Below, piece after piece: positions 47,299 through 56,899 of a stretch of DNA of 64,000 bases (the stretch's first letter is position 1; the number at the start of each line of letters is the position of its first letter). Made by a program: the position numbers and the translations under genes. A model generated the notes under the pieces. That model did not search any database. It was not told the DNA's origin and saw only the letters and a program-made list of their open reading frames with translations. The DNA is from Saccharospirillum sp. (GTDB taxonomy: Bacteria; Pseudomonadota; Gammaproteobacteria; Pseudomonadales; Natronospirillaceae): positions 1 to 64,000 of the forward strand of contig JAIUML010000015.1 of assembly GCA_022565595.1 (NCBI GenBank). Direction: 5' to 3'.

Positions 47299-50200
47299 TC
47301 AGTGTCGGTTAACTGCCTGAGTATTGGTTATTACGGTTCGAGTACCCGGAGATTCACCGGTACAGTTGGTTCCTGAGAAAGCTCGGTAAAACTGCAGGGC
47401 ATTATCAAACCCCAGAATTCTATCGCCATTCAATCGGCCAGAAATAATTTCAAAGCCGGTGCGGGTGCAACCACCAGGGGAGACGTCCTCAAAGCTAGCA
47501 AAGACACTGAAGCAATCCCGGTTGCCGGTTATATAAGCTCTACTGGCTATGCCTGTATCACTTTCACTATCGTGCAGGCCCCGGTATTCGTAGTCTATGG
47601 AACCGTCGGGGTTCTGATTGTCAAACTGATATTGATAGCCGCTGATGGTGTCGTTCGGGTCCCGAGTTTCATCGTCGTCATAAACCAGGGACAGGTGGTC
47701 TGCCTGATAGGTACCACTGAGGGCAGGGGGTGTTGTTCCCGGGTGGATGCTGGCGCCCAAAGTCCGGAGTTCTTCGATCAATCCAGGGGTAAACAGCTCT
47801 GCCAGGTCTGATGGCAGGTTGACGGTATCGTTTTCGAGGTTGACCCCACAGCTACGGTTGGCATCGGTAGTCAGAATGTCAAAGCTCCGCTCGTTGCTGG
47901 TATAGCCGATGGAGCGCACACCATTGCGGTTCAAGGCGGATTTGGCAGCGTCCGAGCCGTCGCCGGCTGAGGCTGAGAGAAAGCGAACCGCAAAGGTGCC
48001 GCCTTCATCATAACTCGCAGCGCCGGCATGGACGCCAGCCCGACAGAGGTTGCTGTTTTCACGATAGAGTTCATTGCCCCAGACTTGACGGTTCAAAAAG
48101 CTGTAGGAGGCGGGCAAGGGTGGGCATTGGACGATGGCAATGCCAGGGTCGCCGAGCTCCTGGCGGACCATGGCGCCAGTCGTTACCCAATCGATATCGA
48201 GAGGGTTGTCCAGTGGAATGCGACCGCCCAACGCCATCAGGCCTGGATCAAAAGTACCCTGACGAATGCGTTCGGCCAGTTGAGCGCTGCGCGCGGTGGC
48301 GGCAAAGTCTGGCTCGCCTGTGAATCCGACATCGAAGACGCAGTTGTTGAACTCGACGCTGGGGTTGGTTACTCCTGCCGCCTCGCAGACGGCTTCGGCA
48401 AAGGCCCTTTCTTCTGTTGCAAGATCATCAATGGTGCGTCGAAATTCGGGAAAGGCTGGATCGGTAAAACTGGCAGTGTTTTCACCAGGTGCATAATCAA
48501 ACAATGAGGTGGCATCGGTGATGCGCCAACTGTCGATGAAGTCATCGTATAAGGCGTCGAGGTTGTCAGGATCAATGGCCGCGTCCGAACTCCGCGGGGT
48601 GAAGTCGTCCATTGGGTTATCGCTGACTCTACCCAGCAGGCCTCGAGTATCGGGCAACAACTGTACGTTCTCAATGTCCGGTAAATCGACATAGACATTC
48701 AGGAACTGTCTAGACGGGTATTGAACAATGGAAATCAGGTGGTCTCGCCCGGCGATCTGAAGAGTGTTCCCGACCAGAGAGATTTGCGCATCGGCTTGTT
48801 CAATCGGATAGCGCCCGAGCAATAACGGGTCGATGATCTCGCCATTAATGCGAATGCGCTCAGCCCAGGGGGCTTGCTGTGTGAAGGTGACCCGCGTATC
48901 ACCCAATTGCACGGCGGCGGCTACGGCGGCCGAGGCGTTATCCAGATTGCGCCAGGGCTGCGTGCGAATCTGAACCTCCATGTCAGTGTTCTTTGCCAGG
49001 GTGAACTCACCCACGGCCATCATGTCGTACTTGCTACCGTCGAAAGTGGTCATGTGCGGGTCCCCGTTGTTTTCGCCACAACGCGGAGTCACACAGAGAG
49101 GGCGCCGACGTCGGTTGTTCTCGTTAGGGAGCCCGTAGTTTGGCGGTGGTGGTTTGGGCGTCATGTTCTCCAGCGCCTGGTCGAAGCTGCTCTTCGCCCC
49201 CTGACCAAACTCCTTGAAGAAGTCGGCAACGCATTGGTTGCCAAAGTTGCACCCTTCAAGGCCATCTTTCATGCCGTCGATCATGTCGCTGGCCTTCGCA
49301 GGCACCATGCCTTTGGTACTGCCCTCGCGTGCTACGCCGAGCTGGTTGGTGTAAAGCAGTACTTCTGGTCCGTCGAGTCGCTCTAGTCCAAAAAAGCTGA
49401 TCTGGTTGGCTGCCATGCGCGCCTGTAATAAGGCGATGCCGTCTTCAGTGTCCGGATCCTGTTGCGACGGAGCGCCCTGAGCGAAGGCGTAATCGACCAG
49501 CAAGGCATCGCCAGGCGCCAGGACGGAGGCATCGAGGAAGGTCAAATCAATACTCAATTCATCGTCAAAGGAAATGCCGCGGTTAGCGTCTGCGCGTGGG
49601 GTGGCCAGCACTGCCACTGCAGTCTTGCCATTATACTCCAGTAATCCAGCGACAAGTTCGATGTCGGTACGAGGTTGCAAGTCGGCGGAACCTGACTGAG
49701 GTTGCAGTAACTCTGGCTGCAACACCGTTGACAGAGGCGTAAAGTTAACACCCTCCATCAATTCGATGCGGTCTTCAGGAAAAACCAGGGTCGCCAGATG
49801 GTTAATAATGGCATTTGTTATGTTTTTCTCTGCGTCGTGCGGGCTAAGGCGTCGCCAGCGCTCAAAAATCCAGAAATCCTGAGTGTGCCCAAGGGCTTCG
49901 AGATTTTCTGTTGTGAAGCGCCATTCAGCCGCAGTCTCGAGGGAGGTTCCTGCTTCACTGGCAAGGCCCGACAAAACCCTTGCCTCGTAGGTGGTGTCAG
50001 GTTGGAGAAGGGTTGATGGTGTGAACCGAAGTGTCTGCCCGTCTTCAGTTAAGGCCAGGCTTCCATTGACTGCATCACTTTGATCTTCCGGGCTCAGCAC
50101 AAAGCTGTATTCACCGTTAAGCATGCTGGCATCGATGGGCTGATCAAAATTGGCTTCTACTGATGTGTCAAGTCGCACACTGGTCTCGTTGTTGTTGGGT

Positions 50201-50343
50201 ACAACGGACAGCAACTCAAGCTGGGAGCTGCTTTGATCGATTTCAGACTCGTTGTCTGAATTGCCCGGTCCGCCACAGGCAGAGAGCAACGCACCAATTA
50301 AGAGGGAGAACGAGACTTTAAGGAAAGGGCTACTGTGATTCAT
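47299..50343 (-). CDS. Lipoprotein 4: Ig-like plus von Willebrand factor D domain
   Basis: A 1014-residue lipoprotein, the largest of the cluster. The start at 50343 gives MNHSSPFLKVSFSLLIGALL with lipobox LLSAC. After a short linker there is a bacterial Ig-like (SbsA/Big_5) domain (LELLSVVPNNNETSVRLDTS, then LRFTPSTLLQPDTTYEARVL). About residues 427-565 form a von Willebrand D-type domain: NNGDPHMTTFDGSKYDMMAV and, at the end, DTRGLLGRVSDN. The C-terminal 350 residues have several cysteines and are unrecognised. Likely a surface adhesin or structural protein; this is inference from domain type. Confidence 0.75.
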   Translation of the reverse strand: MNHSSPFLKVSFSLLIGALLSACGGPGNSDNESEIDQSSSQLELLSVVPNNNETSVRLDTSVEANFDQPIDASMLNGEYSFVLSPEDQSDAVNGSLALTEDGQTLRFTPSTLLQPDTTYEARVLSGLASEAGTSLETAAEWRFTTENLEALGHTQDFWIFERWRRLSPHDAEKNITNAIINHLATLVFPEDRIELMEGVNFTPLSTVLQPELLQPQSGSADLQPRTDIELVAGLLEYNGKTAVAVLATPRADANRGISFDDELSIDLTFLDASVLAPGDALLVDYAFAQGAPSQQDPDTEDGIALLQARMAANQISFFGLERLDGPEVLLYTNQLGVAREGSTKGMVPAKASDMIDGMKDGLEGCNFGNQCVADFFKEFGQGAKSSFDQALENMTPKPPPPNYGLPNENNRRRRPLCVTPRCGENNGDPHMTTFDGSKYDMMAVGEFTLAKNTDMEVQIRTQPWRNLDNASAAVAAAVQLGDTRVTFTQQAPWAERIRINGEIIDPLLLGRYPIEQADAQISLVGNTLQIAGRDHLISIVQYPSRQFLNVYVDLPDIENVQLLPDTRGLLGRVSDNPMDDFTPRSSDAAIDPDNLDALYDDFIDSWRITDATSLFDYAPGENTASFTDPAFPEFRRTIDDLATEERAFAEAVCEAAGVTNPSVEFNNCVFDVGFTGEPDFAATARSAQLAERIRQGTFDPGLMALGGRIPLDNPLDIDWVTTGAMVRQELGDPGIAIVQCPPLPASYSFLNRQVWGNELYRENSNLCRAGVHAGAASYDEGGTFAVRFLSASAGDGSDAAKSALNRNGVRSIGYTSNERSFDILTTDANRSCGVNLENDTVNLPSDLAELFTPGLIEELRTLGASIHPGTTPPALSGTYQADHLSLVYDDDETRDPNDTISGYQYQFDNQNPDGSIDYEYRGLHDSESDTGIASRAYITGNRDCFSVFASFEDVSPGGCTRTGFEIISGRLNGDRILGFDNALQFYRAFSGTNCTGESPGTRTVITNTQAVNRH

Positions 50344-50466
50344 TGTTTTACTCAGATCTTGAAGTGACGCCGGATAATTTTTGTCAGCGTTGTAGAGCAA
50401 GCATCCATGCTTGCGGAATAGTCATCCGAGACGGCTATAAGGCGTGCTTATTGAATGACGATTGGA

Positions 50467-51396
50467 TCAAGCCCGTGGATCGAAGGCAGAGTCCGAGTAG
50501 GACTCGGGTGTTTCATCATTAAACTGAATATCAACGCCCGATTGCTTGAACTGAATCGTCAAGGTATTGCCATCAGCCCCTTCAATGATCAACTGTCCAG
50601 TCGTTGGAGAGTCCAAACGGTTGATACCATTGGTGCTAGCGGTTAAGGTGCCGTTGTCTTCTTCATTGGTGTATTCATCTTCAAAATATAGGTTGCCAGA
50701 GAAAAATGCAGATGCTGGCGTGCGCTCGAGTTCAACGTCGTCATAGCGGGTTGATCCAAATTCTCCCTCAACCGTGACATTAATATTGCTGATGCGGTAG
50801 TCACTATCGCTGTTGTATTCGTAAGTGAGTTCACCGCGATACTGTGTTCCGGTTCCATAGTCGAAGAATAAACCCACGATCCAGCCTTCGTTGTACTCAG
50901 TGGAATAAGGTTCCAGGCTTAGGGTACCGTCCATGTGACGATTGTTTCCGAAGTAGGTGGTCCAGCGGCAATCATCGTAGGTGAAAAGGAAACCACCTTC
51001 TTCTGTCTCTGAGCGAATCACATCGCCGGAAGATGGGCACAAAGATGCCAGTGAGTCTCCTTCGGCCAAAGTGGCATCCGGGCTTTGTGTTGTGTAGTCA
51101 TTGTGCAAACGAGCAAGATTGGCCAGAAGGTAGGCGTCACGATCATCGGTAGTTGTCCCCCATGACCCAAGATCATTCCAGTACATCCTCCGATAGACAA
51201 ATTGAGCGATAAACAGTTTATTGTCTTTAGTGATGGCGCGCAGCTGGTCAGAGGGTGTTTGACCTCCGGTATTCTGATCATCGCCTGTACTGTGGTCATC
51301 ACCACTGCTTCCTTCGCTGTCACTGTTGCAAGCTGTCAACAGCAGTACTGCGCTGGTGAGTAGTATCAACCCTTTACTGTGAATGGACTTGTTCAT
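50467..51396 (-). CDS. Lipoprotein 5, function unknown
   Basis: A 309-residue lipoprotein with signal MNKSIHSKGLILLTSAVLLL and lipobox LLTAC, followed by an acidic Ser/Gly/Asp linker (NSDSEGSSGDDHSTGDDQNT). The ectodomain is rich in Tyr, Asp and Thr (GGFLFTYDDCRWTTYFGNN, RGELTYEYNSDSDYRISN), probably all-beta. I recognise no family. It is transcribed in the same direction as lipoproteins 3 and 4 but with gaps that allow separate promoters. Confidence 0.65.
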   Translation of the reverse strand: MNKSIHSKGLILLTSAVLLLTACNSDSEGSSGDDHSTGDDQNTGGQTPSDQLRAITKDNKLFIAQFVYRRMYWNDLGSWGTTTDDRDAYLLANLARLHNDYTTQSPDATLAEGDSLASLCPSSGDVIRSETEEGGFLFTYDDCRWTTYFGNNRHMDGTLSLEPYSTEYNEGWIVGLFFDYGTGTQYRGELTYEYNSDSDYRISNINVTVEGEFGSTRYDDVELERTPASAFFSGNLYFEDEYTNEEDNGTLTASTNGINRLDSPTTGQLIIEGADGNTLTIQFKQSGVDIQFNDETPESYSDSAFDPRA

Positions 51397-51613
51397 CGAT
51401 TCTTTCCTTCTATAGATTTTAATTGTAGAGACTGCAAATTTTGTTCAAATCCTTTGCGCAATTGATTGAAACAAACAGAGCCACCTATGGTTCAGGTTTT
51501 TCCGGCAGTGAATGGGTGCTGGTTCGGAACTGAAGGCAGCAAATTAGGCCGCCAGGTCCAAGACTACTCCATGGAACCCTATTACACGTCCATGACGCAA
51601 TCCCTTGTTTGGG

Positions 51614-51676
51614 TTAGCCGATTTCAAGAGCCAGGGTCAGTAATAGTGCGATGATCATGCACGGGTCTAACGTCAT
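51614..51676 (-). pseudogene. Truncated lipoprotein leader, remnant of a lipoprotein 1 paralogue
   Basis: The minus strand from ATG 51676 reads MTLDPCMIIALLLTLALEIG and then stops. It matches the first 17 residues of lipoprotein 1 (MTLDPRMIIALLLTLTL), and its upstream DNA matches too. The lipobox Cys and everything after it are gone. This is the left end of the second copy of the duplicated module, so a full divergent partner gene was probably lost here. Confidence 0.75.
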
Positions 51677-52298
51677 TGTCGGTACCTTCTCTATTTTCGA
51701 ATCATGGCAACTGAGAATCGCCATCAAAAACTTTCCGTTGCCTTCTAAATTGCCTTATAAAATTCGGCAATGCTTTTTTGAGAGAAAAAGCACTTTTACC
51801 CGGCTACTGAAGGGAAATGTTTGTTCAAGGAGTAACGCCCTGTTGTTGACTGCTGGTATGCATTGTGACTCGACATGGGCTTCTCAAAGACCCAAGCAAG
51901 GGGCATTGCTCATGGCCGGCTATTTAGAGAGCGCCGATCACCACTATCCATTAAATTTACCAGCCTAATAATGCAACAAAAGCGGGGTCATACAATTACC
52001 CATTCGGGTTAGCCCTGGCCTCACCCACACTCACGCAGAGGCCAGTACTTTTGTTGTGTAATGCCTTAGCAATCTTGCTGAAACCGGTGAGCCTGGGTGC
52101 TGCACATCCAGCGAGCGGTATACCACTTTCGTTATTTTATATTGTGAAAACTGCGTTTATTCGGTATGAATCTCATGTTTAACCGGAATTTCCATGGTTT
52201 CTTTTAATGAGGTAGGAATATATCAGGTCGCTGCTTGTTCGAATAGATTAAACTTTGCTATGGGTTAGCTTAAATGGATGATTGAGAAGGGAGGTTAT
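51630..52298. repeat. Duplicated divergent intergenic module, copy 2
   Basis: Aligns with 43345-44008 over the full length, with many substitutions and small indels; the best-conserved block is around CTAATAATGCAACAAAAGC and the 34-bp motif. It lies in the 984-bp gap between lipoproteins 5 and 6. The part from 51397 to 51629 shows only TTTGGGTTAGCC at 51608-51619, another copy of the motif centre. Confidence 0.85.
51993..52026 (+). promoter_or_regulatory. 34-bp shared motif, copy 2
   Basis: Reads CAATTACCCATTCGGGTTAG, then CCCTGGCCTCACCC. CTGGCCT here pairs with AGGCCAG about 17 bases further on, where copy 1 pairs AGCCCT with AGGGCT: the hairpin is kept while its bases change. Confidence 0.75.
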
Positions 52299-52380
52299 AT
52301 GGCGTTATATAAAGGAGTTCTCTCAATGCCTTTTTTACAGAGGCATCTCCCCTGAAATAACTCTGACAAATGACAGCAAA

Positions 52381-53583
52381 ATGAGCGCTCAATCTCCCCT
52401 TTTTTGGGCCACCTTGCTTTGTGTATCCAGCCTGACATTGTCTGGCTGTAACAGCAGTAGCGACGGTGGCGCCGCCTCAAACGATCCGCCCACAGGAAAT
52501 GGTAACGGTAACGGCGATGGTAATGGAGGCGGTAGCGGTGACGGCAATAACGACGGTGATGGCGGTGGTGATAGTGGCACCCTCAGTGTTGTTCGAACCT
52601 ATCCAACAGATGGTGCGACCCTGGTGCCCCTGAATGCCATCATTCGCGCCGAACTGAATAATGATATTAACGAGTCGTTTCAGGATGAGTTGATCAAGCT
52701 TTACCAGGGCGCGTTGGAAGTGTCGGGCCAGGGCCGGAGTACCGATTTACCCTATAATGAGATCCGCTTTACCCCAGCAAGCCCGCTAGAAAAAGACACC
52801 GAATACAGTGTTACGCTCTTTGCCGACCTGGAAGACAATGAGTTCAATGAGCTCGGTGTGAATTACAACTGGACCTTTCGAACGCTGGCGAAAGACTGGA
52901 CGACAGAATCCTCCTTAACGGCCGATCTTGAAGCCGCTTATCTCAGTCGTGGTGAAAACAACAGCAGAACAGGTGATCGTTATGATGGTCCCGAAATCGC
53001 GATGAATGTGCAGGGTGACGCCGTTGTCGCATGGTCCAGTGTTTTAAGCCTTGACTCTGGTGTGATAGAGACAGACCTTGTTGTTCGGCTTTTTGATTCA
53101 AGTACCGGACAGTGGTCGTCTCCGGAGGTATTGGGTCGGCATGAGTTTCGGGATAGTGGTGACGGTGGGGCTTATCGCCCTGGCATCGCGATCAACGCAG
53201 GTGGTGACATCCTGGTTGCGTACCCAAGCAATAACGAGACTGGCCAGTCCATGATCGTTTATCAATGGGATGGTGTTGATTGGAGTGATACAATCATCGC
53301 AACAGATAGTATTGAATCAACATTTGATGCTAATGGTTACTACCGGTCGGCGCGTGTGGCTCTGGATGATAGCGGCTCTGCAGCTGTCGTTTGGGGGCAG
53401 CGATTGGATACGTTGGACTCACTAGACGATTCTACGTCTCCTTTTATTTGGGCGTCACACTTTGATGAGGCGTCAGGTGAGTGGGACGATGATCCGACTG
53501 GCCTCAGTCTCGCCATGAGACATGGTGGCACACCAGGCAGTAGTACAGGTCAATCCGCTTTGTACTTCAGGTTGCTTGAATAA
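52381..53583 (+). CDS. Lipoprotein 6: Ig-like domain plus propeller-like repeats
   Basis: A 400-residue lipoprotein. Start taken at 52381 (MSAQSPLFWATLLCVSSLTL, lipobox LSGC), although the frame opens at 52282. The linker is a long Gly/Asn/Asp stretch. An SbsA/Big_5 Ig-like domain follows (VVRTYPTDGATLVPLNAIIR, then IRFTPASPLEKDTEYSVTLF). Then come repeats with the pattern P-x-I-A-x-N-x-x-G-D-x-x-V-A (EIAMNVQGDAVVAW, GIAINAGGDILVAY, RVALDDSGSAAVVW), probably blades of a beta-propeller. Only about three blades are present, so the gene may be short of a full propeller. Function is unknown. Confidence 0.72.
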   Translation: MSAQSPLFWATLLCVSSLTLSGCNSSSDGGAASNDPPTGNGNGNGDGNGGGSGDGNNDGDGGGDSGTLSVVRTYPTDGATLVPLNAIIRAELNNDINESFQDELIKLYQGALEVSGQGRSTDLPYNEIRFTPASPLEKDTEYSVTLFADLEDNEFNELGVNYNWTFRTLAKDWTTESSLTADLEAAYLSRGENNSRTGDRYDGPEIAMNVQGDAVVAWSSVLSLDSGVIETDLVVRLFDSSTGQWSSPEVLGRHEFRDSGDGGAYRPGIAINAGGDILVAYPSNNETGQSMIVYQWDGVDWSDTIIATDSIESTFDANGYYRSARVALDDSGSAAVVWGQRLDTLDSLDDSTSPFIWASHFDEASGEWDDDPTGLSLAMRHGGTPGSSTGQSALYFRLLE

Positions 53584-53593
53584 AGGAAGCTTC

Positions 53594-53620
53594 GACGCTG
53601 GTATCTTTGGTACCAGCGTC
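53594..53620. terminator. Bidirectional hairpin between convergent lipoprotein genes
   Basis: GACGCTGGTA and TACCAGCGTC form a perfect 10-bp stem around TCTTTGG, between the stops of lipoproteins 6 and 7. No strong T-run on either side. Confidence 0.6.
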
Positions 53621-53636
53621 AGTTCGAAGGAATCTA

Positions 53637-54806
53637 TCAGTCTGACTCGCGAGCCAGAATGGTTACACGATTACCGACAGCGATGACGTTGTCGGCATTC
53701 AGGGCATGGACACCTCTCAAGGCCGTATTCTCGTTGAAGCCAGTCGGCAAGTCCGTCACGCTTTCTTCGTACCAGGTGATACCACCATTTTCTGTGTAGA
53801 AGATTTTGGCGACTGCGTTGTCGGACCCTATGCCATTACCAACCAGCCAGCCACGTTGCGCATCGACAAAGGCCATATCATAGATATTCATGCCACCGTC
53901 CTGGAAAGCCAGACTCCATGTCAAACCCCCATCCGTAGTTCTCATTACTCTGGAAACGCCAGCAAGGTAGCCATGATTGTTGTCGACGAATTGAACGAGA
54001 TCAAAGCGGTCAGCATAAGGGCCGATTTGCTCGTAAACACCTGTTTTCCCTGTCTGCCAGTTCACACCACCATCGGTGGTGTAATAGTAGCTGTCGTTGG
54101 TCTCGTCTTCTGTGTCTCGGCCTACAGCCCAGCCGTTCATGGTGTCAACAAAGGAGACACTCAGAAAGGGAAGCCCATTGCCAAAGTCGAATGCGACTTT
54201 GTTCCAGGTGTTGCCACCATCGGTGGTGTGCAGGATAAAGCGGTCACTTTCCTCGACAGTGAGGGCATTGTGGCCGCCTGCTATCCATCCATGAGTAGCA
54301 CTGACGAACTCGATATCGAAAAACGTGCCTTCATCGGAGATTGGGTGGCTTTGTTCGCTCCAGGTTGCTCCCGCATTTTGCGTTCGTAGTATCATGGGAG
54401 GATTACCCGATGAGAGTCCGCCGACAATCCAGCCATTGTTTTCATCCACAAAGTGGACGCCGGTAAGCCTGTTCCAATAGTCGTTGACATACTGCGTCCA
54501 GGTGCCGCCACCATCCGTAGATTTTAAAATGAGGGCACCGATTCCTCCGAACTCGCTGGGTGTTCCCTGTCCCACTGCCCAGAGGGTATTCTTATCGAGC
54601 TGAAAGATGCTGTAGAGTGAAGAGGTTGGTGTCTTGTCTGCATCGATTAGCGTCCAGCTTCTGACATCGGCGTCGGGAGTCGTTCCGTTTCCATTGTCTG
54701 TATCCGATGGATCCGTACTACTGCTTGAACTATTGCAGCCTGACAGAAGTACAGCCGCCGCTGTCAGAATAGAAAGAAATGCGGGTTTTACATAGTGGGT
54801 GTTCAT
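53637..54806 (-). CDS. Lipoprotein 7: Asp-box (YCF48-like) beta-propeller
   Basis: A 389-residue lipoprotein with signal MNTHYVKPAFLSILTAAAVL and lipobox LLSGC, then a Ser/Asp/Thr linker. The ectodomain contains five Asp-box type repeats (KSTDGGGTW, HTTDGGNTW, YTTDGGVNW, RTTDGGLTW, YTENGGITW), alternating with G-W-x-V-G strands (NNGWIVGG, MNGWAVGR, QRGWLVGN). This matches YCF48/BNR-like propellers; in other contexts these help assemble complexes or bind glycans. No catalytic residues of a sialidase are evident. Function is unknown. Confidence 0.8.
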   Translation of the reverse strand: MNTHYVKPAFLSILTAAAVLLSGCNSSSSSTDPSDTDNGNGTTPDADVRSWTLIDADKTPTSSLYSIFQLDKNTLWAVGQGTPSEFGGIGALILKSTDGGGTWTQYVNDYWNRLTGVHFVDENNGWIVGGLSSGNPPMILRTQNAGATWSEQSHPISDEGTFFDIEFVSATHGWIAGGHNALTVEESDRFILHTTDGGNTWNKVAFDFGNGLPFLSVSFVDTMNGWAVGRDTEDETNDSYYYTTDGGVNWQTGKTGVYEQIGPYADRFDLVQFVDNNHGYLAGVSRVMRTTDGGLTWSLAFQDGGMNIYDMAFVDAQRGWLVGNGIGSDNAVAKIFYTENGGITWYEESVTDLPTGFNENTALRGVHALNADNVIAVGNRVTILARESD

Positions 54807-54863
54807 GATTGATGTTTCTCCATGAGTATTGAGATAAGGATCAGTTGTACTCTTTACATCAAA

Positions 54864-54896
54864 ACCGCCTGAAAGGAGGTTTCCTGTTCAGGCGGT
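54864..54896 (-). terminator. Terminator after lipoprotein 8
   Basis: ACCGCCTGAA and TTCAGGCGGT pair over 10 bases; on the minus strand the stem is followed by TTTTGATG. It lies 33 bases after the lipoprotein 8 stop. Confidence 0.7.
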
Positions 54897-54928
54897 ATGG
54901 TTTGACAGCAAGGTTCAACCCTTTATCA

Positions 54929-56899
54929 CTACTGCATTTGTACTTTGAGAATGTGGTTACCCTCGCCAAGCAAGTAAAGCGTGTCATCTTTTCTCGCCAG
55001 CCCTCTCAAGGGGTGACTCAATTCATAGGCTTGCCAGGATTCGCCGTTGTCGCTTACCCAGAGTGTGTTGCGGCCATCGTCTTTCAAGTAGAACCTTTCA
55101 CCATCGTTAAAAATATTGCTGGCGGTGACGACTGCTTCCTCAGGGAATTCGGAAGCAGACCACGTTAAACCACCGTCAGTACTGTAAGCCGTGCGACTGT
55201 GAGATGTTGTAGGCGCAGCTGCGACAACCTTGTTGCCAATAGAAGAAAGCCGTACAAAGCCCATATTGGTCGTATTTATGGCACGTTGAGACGTCGTCCA
55301 TTCGTCGCCATCCGAGCTGAGTCTTGCCCAACCGCCAAAGCTGATGACGAGGTAGCCGTTATCTGTGGCGACCAGGCTTCTGGAGGCATCGGGCGCCTCA
55401 TCGAGGGTGCAGCCGGAGGGTGTGCAGATGGCAAGAACATCATTTGCGAGATTGTTGCCAACCATGGCCATCCAGACGTCATTTCGACCCGCTACATGAG
55501 AGAAGAAAACATTGAGTCCTCCAGTTCGAGGATCTACTACAGACCAACTCTCTCCGTCCAGGCTGTGGGCTACGGTGTTAGTGCCACTGGCAACAAAACG
55601 TGTTCCCGTCCAGGCGATGTCGGTAAGGTAGGGCGAACCAGTGAGCGTGACTTCACTCCAGTCGGTACCGTTATCACTGTAGACGGCGCGACCATTCTCA
55701 CTGATAGCAACCATCCGGCCCAAGTCGTCTTTCGCCATTTTTTGCCAGCCGTTGGCGGTGAGCGTCGTTTCGCTGTCTGTGCTCCAACTAGTGCCATTGG
55801 TAGAGGAGACGATAGCGCCATTGTTGCCCACAGCAAAAAAGCCTTTGGAGGTGTGGGTAATGTCATTGAGCGCATCGGAGTTTACGGTGGTGACGCGCTC
55901 CCAGGTGGCCTCGTCCCCGGCTCTCTTGTGGATAGAGCCTTTATTGTCCGCAAACCAGTATGAGCTATCAGTAAACGTCAGGGAGTTCAGGATGGCACTG
56001 CCTTGAGCCGGGCCCGCGAGTGCGAAAGCGTAGTTGAAGTCAACACCTGTATCGCTCCAGCTCTTTCCTATTGTGCTAGAGCGGAAACCGTACTGGTTGT
56101 AGCCGCCCGATACAGCAAACTGAGAACCATTGAAATGGACATCGGTTACATTCGAATTGACACCCGACGTTATCGACACCTCACGGTTCCAGGTGGCTCC
56201 TCCGTCTTCACTCAGGTGGATTTCATGGCCATTGCCGGTTACCAATCTTGCACCGTTGGAGGCGACGCTTGACGTGGCCCGCGAGGGACCAGCGTTTACC
56301 TTGGTCCATACTTTGCCATCCGTACTGCTGATGTGGGCATTGCTTTGAGCGCCCAGTGCGATGAAATGGTTGCCTGTCCAGGTAACGGCATTCAAGCCGC
56401 CGACATCGTCAGGTAGAGTCGCACTTTCCCAGCTGTTTCCGTCGTCTTCACTGAAAAAGGCTCTGGCTCCAGAATTGGGGTTGTTTCCACCACCGACAGC
56501 GACCAGCGTGGGTCCATTGCTGACGATGTCTCTCAAGGTGGTTGAAGCGGTTTCTGCAGTCGTCCAATTACTGCCGTCTGAAGATATCAGCACAGTGCCA
56601 CGGGCACCAACTGCTACCAGTTTATGATTGTGCTCAATGACAGCATTGAGCGAGTAACCTTGAGGCAGTGGATGTATCCAGGTTGCGGCAAGGATTGTGC
56701 TGCCGTCTTCGTTGTCCTGGTTCCCTGTATCGTTGTCCGTCTGGCCATTATCGGTGTCGGTATGGCCGTTGTCTTGTGAGCCATCACCAGTGCCTGTTCC
56801 GCTATTGTTTTCGCCACCACTGCTGCTGTTGCATCCCGCCAGTGTTAAAGCACTACAAAGTAAGATGTAGAGAGGTAAAGAAGATCGTTTAGAGGTCAT
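54929..56899 (-). CDS. Lipoprotein 8: large Asp-box beta-propeller
   Basis: A 656-residue lipoprotein. The start at 56899 is preferred to 56908 because AAGGG then lies nine bases upstream. Signal MTSKRSSLPLYILLCSALTL with lipobox LAGC, followed by a Gly/Asn/Asp/Thr linker. About ten Asp-box-like repeats cover the rest (SSDGSNW, SEDDGNSW, SSTDGKVW, SEDGGATW, SSTNGTSW, YSDNGTDW, HSLDGESW, SSDGDEW, STDGGLTW, VSDNGESW), consistent with one or two beta-propellers. It is on the minus strand next to lipoprotein 7 and divergent from the two-component genes. Confidence 0.8.
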   Translation of the reverse strand: MTSKRSSLPLYILLCSALTLAGCNSSSGGENNSGTGTGDGSQDNGHTDTDNGQTDNDTGNQDNEDGSTILAATWIHPLPQGYSLNAVIEHNHKLVAVGARGTVLISSDGSNWTTAETASTTLRDIVSNGPTLVAVGGGNNPNSGARAFFSEDDGNSWESATLPDDVGGLNAVTWTGNHFIALGAQSNAHISSTDGKVWTKVNAGPSRATSSVASNGARLVTGNGHEIHLSEDGGATWNREVSITSGVNSNVTDVHFNGSQFAVSGGYNQYGFRSSTIGKSWSDTGVDFNYAFALAGPAQGSAILNSLTFTDSSYWFADNKGSIHKRAGDEATWERVTTVNSDALNDITHTSKGFFAVGNNGAIVSSTNGTSWSTDSETTLTANGWQKMAKDDLGRMVAISENGRAVYSDNGTDWSEVTLTGSPYLTDIAWTGTRFVASGTNTVAHSLDGESWSVVDPRTGGLNVFFSHVAGRNDVWMAMVGNNLANDVLAICTPSGCTLDEAPDASRSLVATDNGYLVISFGGWARLSSDGDEWTTSQRAINTTNMGFVRLSSIGNKVVAAAPTTSHSRTAYSTDGGLTWSASEFPEEAVVTASNIFNDGERFYLKDDGRNTLWVSDNGESWQAYELSHPLRGLARKDDTLYLLGEGNHILKVQMQ

